From: Pseudomonas vanderleydeniana
GTDB taxonomy: Bacteria > Pseudomonadota > Gammaproteobacteria > Pseudomonadales > Pseudomonadaceae
Assembly (NCBI RefSeq): GCF_014268755.2
Contig: NZ_CP077093.1
Coordinates: 3,894,001-3,958,000 of the forward strand
Length of the DNA stretch: 64,000 bases
Direction: 5' to 3'
Shown here: piece after piece, positions 26,377 through 34,100 of the stretch
Numbering within the stretch: position 1 is the first letter of the stretch
How the letters are laid out: each line of letters starts with the position of its first letter
Notes under the pieces: generated by a model
What the model saw: only the letters and a program-made list of their open reading frames with translations
What the model was told of the DNA's origin: nothing
Database searches by the model: none
Translations under genes and position numbers: made by a program

Positions 26377-27348
26377 ATGAAACCTACAATGGCTCTCAAA
26401 CCACTGGTATTCGCACTGGCCGCCGTCATGGCAATGGCCGCACAGGCAGGTGGCAACAACCACGGTCATGGCCACGGCAACCATGGTCCCAAAGGCCCCG
26501 ACCTGGGGACCCTGCTGCAAATTACCGCCGGCGCCGGCGCTGCCGTAATCGACACCCAATACAGCCACAACAATGCCGTGATCAACCAGGGCACCAAGAA
26601 CAATGCCAGCGCCAATGACTCGCTGAACGGTTCCAGCGGCAACATGGGCGCCAACGTTGCCGCCGGCGACGGCAACCAACAGGACAACGCCGCCGCTCTG
26701 GCCACCGCCGACGAAAGCTTCATTTTCGGCACCGCGGTTTCCGCCAGCAGCGCGACCCAGACCAACACCAACAACGTCGTGCTCAACCAGTCGACCCAGA
26801 ACAATGCGTCGATGAACAACTCCGGCAACAATGGCTCCGGCAACATGGGGGTCAACATCACCGCCGGCAACTTCAACCAACAGAAAAACAACCTGGCCAT
26901 CGCCGTCTCCGGTGGACGCGTAGCCACCGCCGCCGCCGCTGCCAACCAGACCGAAAGCGGCCTGCTGGTGACCAACAGCGGCGTGCAAGCCTATGAGAAG
27001 GAAACCCTCAAGGGCACGATCGATGTCAAGGGCAGCTACAAAGGCACTGGCTACGGCACGATCAAGGGCGACGACGACCACGGCCATGGTCATGGCAACA
27101 AGGGCGGTCATGACAACGATGACCAGAAGTTCACCTTCAAGGAACAAGGCTCTGTTGAACTGGCCGGCTACTGGACCCAGCAAGTACTCACTCCCAACGG
27201 CTGGAAAAACGTGGTCACCAACAACGCCAGCATGAACAACTCGGCCAACCACATGTCCGGCAACGCTGGCATCAACGTCTCGGCCGGGGTGGGCAACCAA
27301 CAAAGCAACTCGCTGTCCATCGCCGCCGGTTGCAAAGCCTGCATGTAG
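26377..27348 (+). CDS. fapC: FapC, major functional amyloid subunit
   Basis: The main fibre subunit. The 323-residue protein has a signal peptide (1-24) and three imperfect amyloid repeats near 65-108, 131-177 and 277-316. Each has the NNASxN...SGNMGxNxxAGxxNQQ pattern, and a C-terminal CxxC (Cys319, Cys322) is typical of FapC. Two linkers separate them; the second is long (about 100 residues). HGHGHGN occurs twice, at 29-35 next to the signal peptide cleavage region and at 235-241 in the second linker, with nearby Asp and His. These clusters could bind metal. A hairpin follows the gene. Confidence 0.95.
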   Translation: MKPTMALKPLVFALAAVMAMAAQAGGNNHGHGHGNHGPKGPDLGTLLQITAGAGAAVIDTQYSHNNAVINQGTKNNASANDSLNGSSGNMGANVAAGDGNQQDNAAALATADESFIFGTAVSASSATQTNTNNVVLNQSTQNNASMNNSGNNGSGNMGVNITAGNFNQQKNNLAIAVSGGRVATAAAAANQTESGLLVTNSGVQAYEKETLKGTIDVKGSYKGTGYGTIKGDDDHGHGHGNKGGHDNDDQKFTFKEQGSVELAGYWTQQVLTPNGWKNVVTNNASMNNSANHMSGNAGINVSAGVGNQQSNSLSIAAGCKACM

Positions 27349-27361
27349 TCGCGACAGCATG

Positions 27362-27388
27362 AGAGCCCCGGAAACGGGGCTCTTTCTT
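27362..27388 (+). terminator. Intra-operon hairpin between fapC and fapD
   Basis: AGAGCCCCG-gaaa-CGGGGCTCT forms a perfect 9-bp stem with a GNRA-type loop, followed by TTCTTCC. It could be a leaky terminator or an mRNA stabiliser that keeps subunit genes fapABC more expressed than fapDEF. Confidence 0.65.
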
Positions 27389-27411
27389 CCGTACCTGAAG
27401 GCGTGTCGACC

Positions 27412-28092
27412 ATGCGTATTCTCGTCCTTGCCTTGCTGATCAGCCTCTGTGACCTGAGCCAGGCTGCCACCATGGCCATCCCCGGCCTTCCCGGCGCAAA
27501 CCTCTTCTACAAGAATGTACAGAGCATTCGCGAACGGCGTTTTGCCGACCTGGTCCAGCAGAAAACCGATTTCAGTTGCGGCGCCGCCGCCCTCGCCACC
27601 GTGCTGCGTCAGGCCTACTGGCTGGACGTCGATGAAGAACAGGTGATCAAGGGCATGCTGACCACGTCCGATGTGGAATTGGTCAAGACCCACGGTTTCT
27701 CCATGCTGGACATGAAGCGCTACGTCGAGAGCATCGGCATGCGCGCCCGCGGATACCGGATACCCGCCGACAAGCTGGCCAGCGTCAGCATTCCGGTGGT
27801 GGTGCTGATGGATATACGCGGCTACAAGCACTTCGTGGTGATGCAGCGCGCGGACAAGGATTGGGTGTACATCGGTGACCCGGTGCTCGGCCACAAGCGC
27901 TACGCCGCAGCGGATTTCGAAAAGGGCTGGAATGGCATCGTCTTCGCCATCGTCGGTCCCGGCTATGACAAGAACAACGCCCTTTTGGCACCGCCGGCCC
28001 CGCTCACGGCGAAAGACAAGCTGGACACTTTCAACCCGGTCAAAGATGCCGAGCTGATGGACTTCGGTTTTATCCAGAGCGATTTTTTCTGA
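27412..28092 (+). CDS. fapD: FapD, C39-like cysteine protease of the amyloid system
   Basis: A 226-residue exported protein with signal peptide MRILVLALLISLCDLSQAAT. KTDFSCGAAALATVLRQAY holds the catalytic Cys of a C39/papain-type peptidase, and GYKHFVVMQRADKDWVYIGDPVLG holds the His and Asp. FapD is thought to process or control Fap subunits or the secretion pore in the periplasm. GAAGG 10 bases upstream supports the ATG at 27412 rather than the in-frame GTG at 27403. Confidence 0.92.
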   Translation: MRILVLALLISLCDLSQAATMAIPGLPGANLFYKNVQSIRERRFADLVQQKTDFSCGAAALATVLRQAYWLDVDEEQVIKGMLTTSDVELVKTHGFSMLDMKRYVESIGMRARGYRIPADKLASVSIPVVVLMDIRGYKHFVVMQRADKDWVYIGDPVLGHKRYAAADFEKGWNGIVFAIVGPGYDKNNALLAPPAPLTAKDKLDTFNPVKDAELMDFGFIQSDFF

Positions 28093-28136
28093 GGTGCAAC
28101 AACCTATAAGGGAGCAGGATGCCCCGGGAGCGACAC

Positions 28137-28886
28137 ATGAAAACTCCACACTGGCTGGTCGTGAGTTGCCTGGCAATCGCCTGTGTACCCGCACAAGCGG
28201 CGTCAACCTTCAAGCCTGTCGAAATCAAGGACCATGAACTGTCCGAACTGCGCGGCCGTTATGTCATGCCAGGACGCATCATCAGTTTCGGCGTCGTGAT
28301 GGAAAGCAGTTGGAAGAATGCCAGCGGCGATATCATCGGCGCCACCACCAGCCTGCAGATCCAGCAATCGACCGTCAAACCGCAATTCTACGTCTCTACC
28401 TACAGCATCCAGGGCAACGGTTCCCCTGCTTCCCAGGGCTCCGGTACGGTGGTCGGCGGTGCCGGTTTCAACACCTCCGCTGGTGTAACCCAGGTGGTCC
28501 GCGCCGCCGGCGACGGCAACAGCGCCTACAACAATGTCGCCATCAACGTCAGCGAGGCCGACCAGGCCCCCATCAGCGGCCAGCAGGTCGGGCAGATCCT
28601 CAACAGCGGTGGCAGCATCAGCGGCTCCGGCGCGGCAGGCAAGGTCACCGTTTCCGCGGTCTCTGGCGGCATTCAGATGGCCATCGCGGCGAGCAACAAC
28701 CAGGGGCAGTCGCTGCAACAGATCGCCCAGGGCGGCGTCCTGCAATCCACCGCCCTGCTCGGCGGCCACAACCTGGTCAACAGCATGACCCAACTTAATG
28801 TGGTACTGCAGAACAACTTGCAAACCGTCGGCGCATTGGATTGCAACCTGACCCAACTTAAAGGACTACGCAACATGGGATTCTGA
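28137..28886 (+). CDS. fapE: FapE, minor fibre component
   Basis: A 249-residue exported protein; signal peptide MKTPHWLVVSCLAIACVPAQAA. It contains Gly/Ser/Asn/Gln-rich segments and ends in LDCNLTQLKGLRNMGF. FapE is known as a minor component of the extracellular fibres. GGGAG 6 bases before the ATG at 28137 and the clean signal peptide favour this start, although an ATG at 28119 also has a plausible site. Confidence 0.88.
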   Translation: MKTPHWLVVSCLAIACVPAQAASTFKPVEIKDHELSELRGRYVMPGRIISFGVVMESSWKNASGDIIGATTSLQIQQSTVKPQFYVSTYSIQGNGSPASQGSGTVVGGAGFNTSAGVTQVVRAAGDGNSAYNNVAINVSEADQAPISGQQVGQILNSGGSISGSGAAGKVTVSAVSGGIQMAIAASNNQGQSLQQIAQGGVLQSTALLGGHNLVNSMTQLNVVLQNNLQTVGALDCNLTQLKGLRNMGF

Positions 28887-28937
28887 ACTACGCTCACCTT
28901 CGACCATTGGGAAAGTCAGTAAGGGATGGCTAATTTC

Positions 28938-30239
28938 ATGCACCGATCATTCTCTCTGCGGGCGGCAATTTGTGTGGGGACACTTTTCCCGGCAGCGATG
29001 TTGCAAGCGGCACCTGACGCTGAGGTAGAGGCCCTGAAACAGGAACTTCTGGAGCTCAAACAGCGTTACGTTCAACAGCAACAAGCCCTATCCGTGCTGG
29101 AACAGCGGGTTCGACAGGTCGAGGACCAACCGGCGCCACCACCCCCCAAGCGCTTGGTCAAGTCCCCGGCCGACCTCAGAAAAGGCCAGGCTGTGGCAGG
29201 GGCCAGCGCCAATGCCTCGGGTGCCGCAGCGGGTACCTCCGGCGCCTCCTATGGTCAGTCGCTCAAGGATGATTCGGCACCGGCCCAGAGTGTTTCCGAC
29301 CTGTATAACGAAGCCAGTGGTTTCTTTGGAAATGGCAAGTTCAGTGTCGAGACGGGAATCACTTATTCACGTTATGACACACGGCAATTGACGCTCAACG
29401 GTTTCCTCGCCCTGGACTCCATTTTTCTTGGCACGATCAACCTAGACCGGATCAAGGCCGATACATGGACATTGGATTTGACGGCTCGCTACAACTACGA
29501 AAACCGTTGGCAGTTCGATATTAACGCGCCAGTCGTCTATCGCGAGTCCACCTATCAGTCCGGTGGTGGCAATGGTGGCAGCGCCGCATCGACCGTGGAA
29601 GACACGGTGACGCGAGACCCAACACTCGGTGACGTGAACTTCGGGGTGGCCTACAAGTTCCTCGATGAATCCGAAAGCCTGCCGGATGCGGTGGTCAGCG
29701 TCAGGCTCAAGGCCCCCACCGGCAAGGATCCTTTCGGTATCAAGTTCGTCCAGTCACCCAAGAGCAACAGCCTGTTCGTGCCCGAGGACCTGCCTACCGG
29801 CAATGGTGTATGGGCACTCACGACCGGCCTCTCGTTGGTCAAGACGTTCGATCCGGCAGTCTTGTTCGGCACATTCGCCTACACCCACAACTTCGAGGAT
29901 TCTTTCAGCGATATCAGCGCTCAACAAGGAGTCACCCAGCCAGGAAAGGTCAGTATTGGCGATAGCTACCAATTCGGCGCTGGCGTGGCCTTCGCCTTGA
30001 ATGAAAAAATGAGTATGTCGTTCTCGGTGTCGGATCTGGTTCAACGTAAAAGCAAGCTCAAGCCCGATGGGCAGAGCTGGCAAAGCGTCGTGGGCAGCGA
30101 CGCCAATGCCGGCTACTTCAACGTCGGCATGACCATCGCCGCCACACCGAACCTGACCATCGTTCCACAACTGTCCCTGGGCATGACGCCAGATGCCCCG
30201 GACTTCAGCTTCAGCCTGAAATTCCCCTACTACTTCTGA
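28938..30239 (+). CDS. fapF: FapF, outer-membrane pore for amyloid secretion
   Basis: A 433-residue outer-membrane protein. The signal peptide ends near LQAAPD. A periplasmic coiled coil follows ([37 protein letters not shown]), then a Gly/Ala/Ser linker and a barrel of about 270 residues ending in FSLKFPYYF. FapF is the trimeric pore that exports FapB, FapC and FapE, with the coiled coil plugging and gating it. An ATG at 28926 is in frame, but AAGGG touches it directly, so 28938 is preferred. Confidence 0.93.
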   Translation: MHRSFSLRAAICVGTLFPAAMLQAAPDAEVEALKQELLELKQRYVQQQQALSVLEQRVRQVEDQPAPPPPKRLVKSPADLRKGQAVAGASANASGAAAGTSGASYGQSLKDDSAPAQSVSDLYNEASGFFGNGKFSVETGITYSRYDTRQLTLNGFLALDSIFLGTINLDRIKADTWTLDLTARYNYENRWQFDINAPVVYRESTYQSGGGNGGSAASTVEDTVTRDPTLGDVNFGVAYKFLDESESLPDAVVSVRLKAPTGKDPFGIKFVQSPKSNSLFVPEDLPTGNGVWALTTGLSLVKTFDPAVLFGTFAYTHNFEDSFSDISAQQGVTQPGKVSIGDSYQFGAGVAFALNEKMSMSFSVSDLVQRKSKLKPDGQSWQSVVGSDANAGYFNVGMTIAATPNLTIVPQLSLGMTPDAPDFSFSLKFPYYF

Positions 30240-30252
30240 TCCAGCCTGACGC

Positions 30253-30286
30253 CCTGCGCCACAGCCAATACTGTGGCGCAGGTTTT
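30253..30286 (+). terminator. Terminator at the end of the fap operon
   Basis: CCTGCGCCACAG and CTGTGGCGCAGG make a perfect 12-bp stem with a 6-base loop followed by TTTTA. It lies 13 bases after fapF, in the space shared with the convergent regulator gene. Confidence 0.88.
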
Positions 30287-30344
30287 ACAGGCGTCTTGTA
30301 CAAGGCCTTGTTCCTGAAATGCCTGAGCGGTCCGACACCAGAAC

Positions 30345-31670
30345 CTAGCGAATCTGATGCTTGTGCAGCAACCGATAGAACGTTGGCCGGGAGATACCCA
30401 GCACCTTCGCCGCAACGCTCATGTTGTCGCCATGACGATTGAGCACATCGCACAACGCCTGGTGCTCGGCCTGGTAGAGATAGTCCTCCAAAGTACACAT
30501 GGGCACTGGCGCGCTCTGCGCACTGCTCAATCCCAGGTCTGCGGCCTCGATCTGCCGCCCTTCAGCCAGCACCAGGCCACGCCGGACCCGATTGGCCAGC
30601 TCGCGCACATTGCCCGGCCAGCCATGATTGCCCATGACAACCAGCGCCTCCTCGCTGAAACTGCGCGGCCGCCGCCCGGTTTCCTGGCTGTAGAAATGGG
30701 AGAAATGGTTGGCCAGCATCCGCACATCGCCATGGCGCTCGCGCAGCGGCGCCGTGACCACCTGCAACACATTCAGCCGGTAATAGAGATCTTCACGAAA
30801 GCGCCCAGCGCCAATCGCCGCCTCCAGATCGACGTGGGTCGCCGCCAGCACCCGCACATCGACCGGGATCAACTGGCTGCCGCCAACCCGCTCGATGTGT
30901 TTTTCCTGGAGAAAGCGCAACAGATTGGCCTGCAGCTCCAGCGGCAGATCGCCAATTTCATCCAGGAACAACGTGCCGCCATTGGCCGCCTCGATGCGGC
31001 CGACCTTGCGCTGGTGGGCCCCGGTAAAAGCCCCCTTCTCATGCCCGAACAGCTCGGACTGGATCAGGTGCTCGGGAATCGCCCCGCAGTTGATCGCCAC
31101 AAAGGGCCTGGCGTGTCGCTGTGACTGGCGGTGCAAGGTGCGCGCGACCAGCTCCTTGCCGGTACCGCTCTCGCCACGGATCAGCACCGGAGACTCGGTC
31201 GGCGCCAATTTGCCCAGCAGCTTGCGCAGCTCGCGGATCGAGCGACTGTCGCCGAGCAATTCGTGCTCCGGCTGTTCGACATGCGTCGAGCCCTGCCCGC
31301 GCAGGCGTGCCATGCCGAAGGCGCGACCCAATGTCACCTGTACGCGGGAAACGTCGAAAGGCAAAGTATGAAAATCGAAGAACCACTCGCAGACGAAGTC
31401 ACCGACATTCTGCAAGCGCAGCACCTCCTGGCTGAGCACCGCGATCCACTCGGTGCCACTGCGACTGATGAGGTCCTTGACCGCCTCGGGACGCTCCAGA
31501 TGGAACGGTTGGAGGCGCAACAGGCCGATGTCGCAGGGACGATCGACAGCGGCTTCGAGTTCGCAGCTGTCGACATCCCAGCCGATGCTGCGCAGGCCGG
31601 GGAGCAGTTGATGACAATCGTCACACGGATCGACGACCAGGAGACGCCTGAGCGGAATGGCTTCTTGCAT
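30345..31670 (-). CDS. Sigma-54-dependent activator (Fis family), likely fap regulator
   Basis: A 441-residue bacterial enhancer-binding protein. The N-terminal region (1-125) looks like a degenerate receiver domain (LLVVDPCDDCHQLLPGL) without an evident phosphorylation site context. The AAA+ domain has Walker A GESGTGKE (166-173), the sigma-54 contact loop GAFTGA (213-218) and Walker B GGTLFLDEIGD. The C-terminus is a Fis-type helix-turn-helix (NMSVAAKVLGISRPTFYRLLHKH). It is convergent with fapF, and the fap operon has a good sigma-54 promoter with an upstream dyad. It may be a FleQ-like integrator of other signals, but no ligand site is identified. Confidence 0.88.
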   Translation of the reverse strand: MQEAIPLRRLLVVDPCDDCHQLLPGLRSIGWDVDSCELEAAVDRPCDIGLLRLQPFHLERPEAVKDLISRSGTEWIAVLSQEVLRLQNVGDFVCEWFFDFHTLPFDVSRVQVTLGRAFGMARLRGQGSTHVEQPEHELLGDSRSIRELRKLLGKLAPTESPVLIRGESGTGKELVARTLHRQSQRHARPFVAINCGAIPEHLIQSELFGHEKGAFTGAHQRKVGRIEAANGGTLFLDEIGDLPLELQANLLRFLQEKHIERVGGSQLIPVDVRVLAATHVDLEAAIGAGRFREDLYYRLNVLQVVTAPLRERHGDVRMLANHFSHFYSQETGRRPRSFSEEALVVMGNHGWPGNVRELANRVRRGLVLAEGRQIEAADLGLSSAQSAPVPMCTLEDYLYQAEHQALCDVLNRHGDNMSVAAKVLGISRPTFYRLLHKHQIR

Positions 31671-32005
31671 GACGGGTCCCTGGCGCCGGAATTATAAAAT
31701 TTTATTAGAAACAGTCATTTGGCAGACCTGGCTGTAACACTAGCAAGAACTTGACGCGAACTTGTACCGTTTGATCATAAAGGCGACAGCCGGTTGGGCA
31801 TCACCTACATAACGGGGAACCTATTTCCCTATTCGTCGTCCACTCACCGAGGTTTTTTCGAAGTCGATGAAAAAAACTGAAAAAACTTTATTTCCCATGT
31901 GACCCGATGCCCCCCAGCGGACATCAGTACAAGTGAGACCCGCCGCGACGGTGCGCCCAGCCGACGGCATACAACATTGTTTGGGCATACTTGAGAGAAG
32001 ACCCC
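31671..32005. other. Intergenic region, A+T-rich
   Basis: This 335-base region between the divergent sigma-54 activator gene and a small conserved gene is clearly richer in A+T than its surroundings. It holds a short dyad, GTTTTTTC and GAAAAAAAC (31853-31878). No further gene is supported. It probably contains both promoters. Confidence 0.4.
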
Positions 32006-32269
32006 ATGAACGCCCCGCTCCGTTTCAACGAAGCACTCCTGATGGCCGGCAACGCATTCAAACCCTTCCAATGCGTGGCCTGGACCGCACAAGACAAAGG
32101 CGACCTGAGCCTGACCGTAGTCGATCGCACCAACAACAGCATCGACCGCCGGCAGATCTCCTGCAGTGACTACTCGAACCTGGCGCAGTTAAAATCCGTT
32201 CTGGAACAGGCTCGTGCCGAATTGAGCAAGAAGGGCTACGACTTGCAGCCCTGGACTTTCTCGGCCTGA
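32006..32269 (+). CDS. Small conserved-looking hypothetical protein
   Basis: An 87-residue soluble protein, not assigned to a family. NAFKPFQCVAWTAQDKGDLSLTVVDRTN suggests a beta-sheet half, and LAQLKSVLEQARAELSKKGYDLQPW an amphipathic helix. The start is ATG at 32006; the longer frame begins at a TTG 5 codons upstream and is less likely. GAGAGAAG upstream is a modest ribosome-binding site. It stands alone, divergent from the sigma-54 activator. Confidence 0.65.
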   Translation: MNAPLRFNEALLMAGNAFKPFQCVAWTAQDKGDLSLTVVDRTNNSIDRRQISCSDYSNLAQLKSVLEQARAELSKKGYDLQPWTFSA

Positions 32270-32291
32270 TTCTCGGTCTTTAAAGCAAGAA

Positions 32292-32385
32292 GCTTCGCGG
32301 GCAAGCCCTGCGCCTACAGAATAGGTACCCTACATTGGGTACTTGTACAAAACTGTAACTGTAGAAGCGCGGCTTGCTCGCGAAC
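32292..32385. repeat. Paired REP element
   Basis: GCTTCGCGGGCAAGCCCTGC with CGCCTACAG at the left is matched on the other strand by CTGTAGAAGCGCGGCTTGCT with CGCGAAC at the right. A small inner palindrome (GTACCC/GGGTAC) lies in the loop. It lies between the small hypothetical gene and the convergent VWA gene and may act as a terminator for both. Confidence 0.7.
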
Positions 32386-32418
32386 ACTAACGAACAGACG
32401 CAAAAGTTGTAACTGAAG

Positions 32419-33150
32419 TTAAAGGCCTTCGATATGCCGATACTCGGCCCCGAGTTCATTGGCCAATTGTTGCGCCCGCCCCAAACGGATCGGACCTTTT
32501 TCCAGGTCGACCAATAAGGCAGGACAAGCAAGCGGCACCAATGGCGCCCAGGCCTTCAGTCGTCCATCGGTAAGAATCAATACGCGCTGCTGCTCGTCGG
32601 CAAAACGCTTCTGCCGGACAGCCAACCAGCGTCCGGCCTCCTGCAGAGCGGCCAGCAATGGCGTGCCACCTCCGGCCCCCAGCCCTTCCAACCATCCCGC
32701 CAGGCTACTGGAGGCTTTCAGCCCCTGGACCTGCCATTGCGGCCGACTGCCACTGGCCGTCAACAATGCCAGGCGCGCACGCTCGCGGTAGGCATCGTCA
32801 AACAACTGCGCCAGCAGCCCCTTGGCGTCACTCAGCGCCTGATGCCGGCGGGTAGAGGCCGAAGCATCGACAATCACCAGCCATAACTCATGACGCGTAC
32901 TGCTACGCAGCCGAAAGCGCAGGTCCCGGCGGGCCTGGGGCCGGCCACCCAACAAGGTTTCGACCCAATTGATCGTGCCGCTGGCCGCCGCCCGGGCCAC
33001 ACCCTGGCGCCCCTTGGGGACCGCACCCGAACCGGCTTTGGCATTCGCCCCCGGCTTGACTCGGGGACGAATGCCTAGGGCTTTTTTGGCCAGCTCGGAA
33101 TTTCCCGGCGAGCGCCCACCGCCAGGGCCCTGGCTGGCAGTTCGCCCCAT
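32419..33150 (-). CDS. VWA-domain chelatase subunit (ChlD/BchD-like C-terminal part)
   Basis: A 243-residue protein with a VWA domain. The MIDAS motif DASAS is in ELWLVIVDASASTRRH, followed by VLILTDGRL. An N-terminal Pro/Gly/Lys-rich stretch corresponds to the linker found in ChlD. It overlaps the chlI-like gene by 76 bases. Together they provide the AAA+ and VWA parts that in other bacteria come from CobS and CobT, driving cobalt insertion by CobN. It is last in the riboswitch-controlled operon. Confidence 0.85.
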   Translation of the reverse strand: MGRTASQGPGGGRSPGNSELAKKALGIRPRVKPGANAKAGSGAVPKGRQGVARAAASGTINWVETLLGGRPQARRDLRFRLRSSTRHELWLVIVDASASTRRHQALSDAKGLLAQLFDDAYRERARLALLTASGSRPQWQVQGLKASSSLAGWLEGLGAGGGTPLLAALQEAGRWLAVRQKRFADEQQRVLILTDGRLKAWAPLVPLACPALLVDLEKGPIRLGRAQQLANELGAEYRHIEGL

Positions 33151-34088
33151 TGTCCCTGCCCCTGCTCCGTCTGCGGGGTCGGACTGGGTTGAGGCTCGGG
33201 CGCCGCAGCCGGCCGAGGCGCCGACGTGGCTGACGAGTGTTCCCGGCGCCGGTGTCGCAGGGCAAATTCGGCGACCGCCTCGATGTCCTCGTCGGCAATC
33301 TCCCGCACGCCGCGCCAGGCCGCATGGGCACGGGCAGCCCGCAGCCAGACCAGGTCGGCCCGCAGGCCATCGACGCCAGCGGCAAAACAGCGCTCGCTGA
33401 TCGCCGTCATCGCCCGCTCATCCAGGTCGATACCTGGCAACAACGCCCGGGCCTGTTCGCAACGCTCACGCAAGGCTTGCTGCGGTTGCGCCCACTGCGC
33501 ACGGAAGGCCTGCGGATCGCTGTCGAAATCCAGCCGCCGACGGATGATCTGCGTGCGCTCGGCCGGCTGCGGCTGGCCGCTCAGGGCGACATTCAGGCCG
33601 AAGCGATCGAGCAACTGCGGTCGCAGCTCACCTTCCTCGGGGTTCATCGTCCCTATCAGCACGAAACGCGCCGCATGCCGATGGGAAATGCCATCGCGCT
33701 CGACCAGGTTGGTGCCGCTGGCTGCGACATCGAGCAGCAGATCCACCAGATGGTCAGCCAGCAGGTTCACTTCGTCGACATACAAAACACCGCCGTCCGC
33801 CTTGGCCAGCACGCCGGGCGAGAACTGCGCCCGCCCTTCACCGAGGGCGGCATCCAGGTCGAGCGTACCGACCAGACGCTCTTCGGTGGCACCCAGCGGC
33901 AAGGTGACAAATTGCCCGCTGGCCAACAGGTCGGCCAGGCCGCGGGCCAGGGTGGACTTGGCCATGCCACGCGGCCCCTCGATCAGCACACCGCCGATCT
34001 TCGGGTCGATCGCGGTCAGGCACAGCGCCAGTTTCAGCGCCTCGGCACCGACTACCGCCGACAGCGGGAAATGCGGGGTATCATTCAT
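33075..34088 (-). CDS. ChlI-like AAA+ chelatase subunit
   Basis: A 337-residue AAA+ ATPase of the magnesium-chelatase ChlI/BchI type. Walker A is GPRGMAKST, Walker B is GGVLYVDEVNLL, with the sensor region TMNPEEGELRPQLLDRFGL. The C-terminal tail (from about 290) is Pro-rich and runs into the overlapping VWA gene. In bacteria with CobN but no chlorophyll, ChlI/ChlD pairs serve the aerobic cobaltochelatase. Start is 12 bases after cobN. Confidence 0.9.
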   Translation of the reverse strand: MNDTPHFPLSAVVGAEALKLALCLTAIDPKIGGVLIEGPRGMAKSTLARGLADLLASGQFVTLPLGATEERLVGTLDLDAALGEGRAQFSPGVLAKADGGVLYVDEVNLLADHLVDLLLDVAASGTNLVERDGISHRHAARFVLIGTMNPEEGELRPQLLDRFGLNVALSGQPQPAERTQIIRRRLDFDSDPQAFRAQWAQPQQALRERCEQARALLPGIDLDERAMTAISERCFAAGVDGLRADLVWLRAARAHAAWRGVREIADEDIEAVAEFALRHRRREHSSATSAPRPAAAPEPQPSPTPQTEQGQGQWGELPARALAVGARREIPSWPKKP

Positions 34089-34100
34089 GGTGCATAGACC

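Noticed and set aside
25740..27320. Repeats in fapB and fapC as a possible CRISPR or tandem-repeat array
   Set aside because: The repeats are imperfect protein-level repeats in frame with FapB and FapC; spacing and identity do not fit CRISPR.
26347..28206. 619-residue open frame antisense to fapC-fapD
   Set aside because: It spans three genes and the intra-operon hairpin on the other strand, and its translation has no recognisable domain. It is a by-product of codon bias and the FapC repeats.
32419..34088. AAA+/VWA gene pair as a MoxR-VWA or defence-type module
   Set aside because: It is directly downstream of cobW-cobN on the same strand, and the ATPase has ChlI features, so a chelatase role is much better supported.
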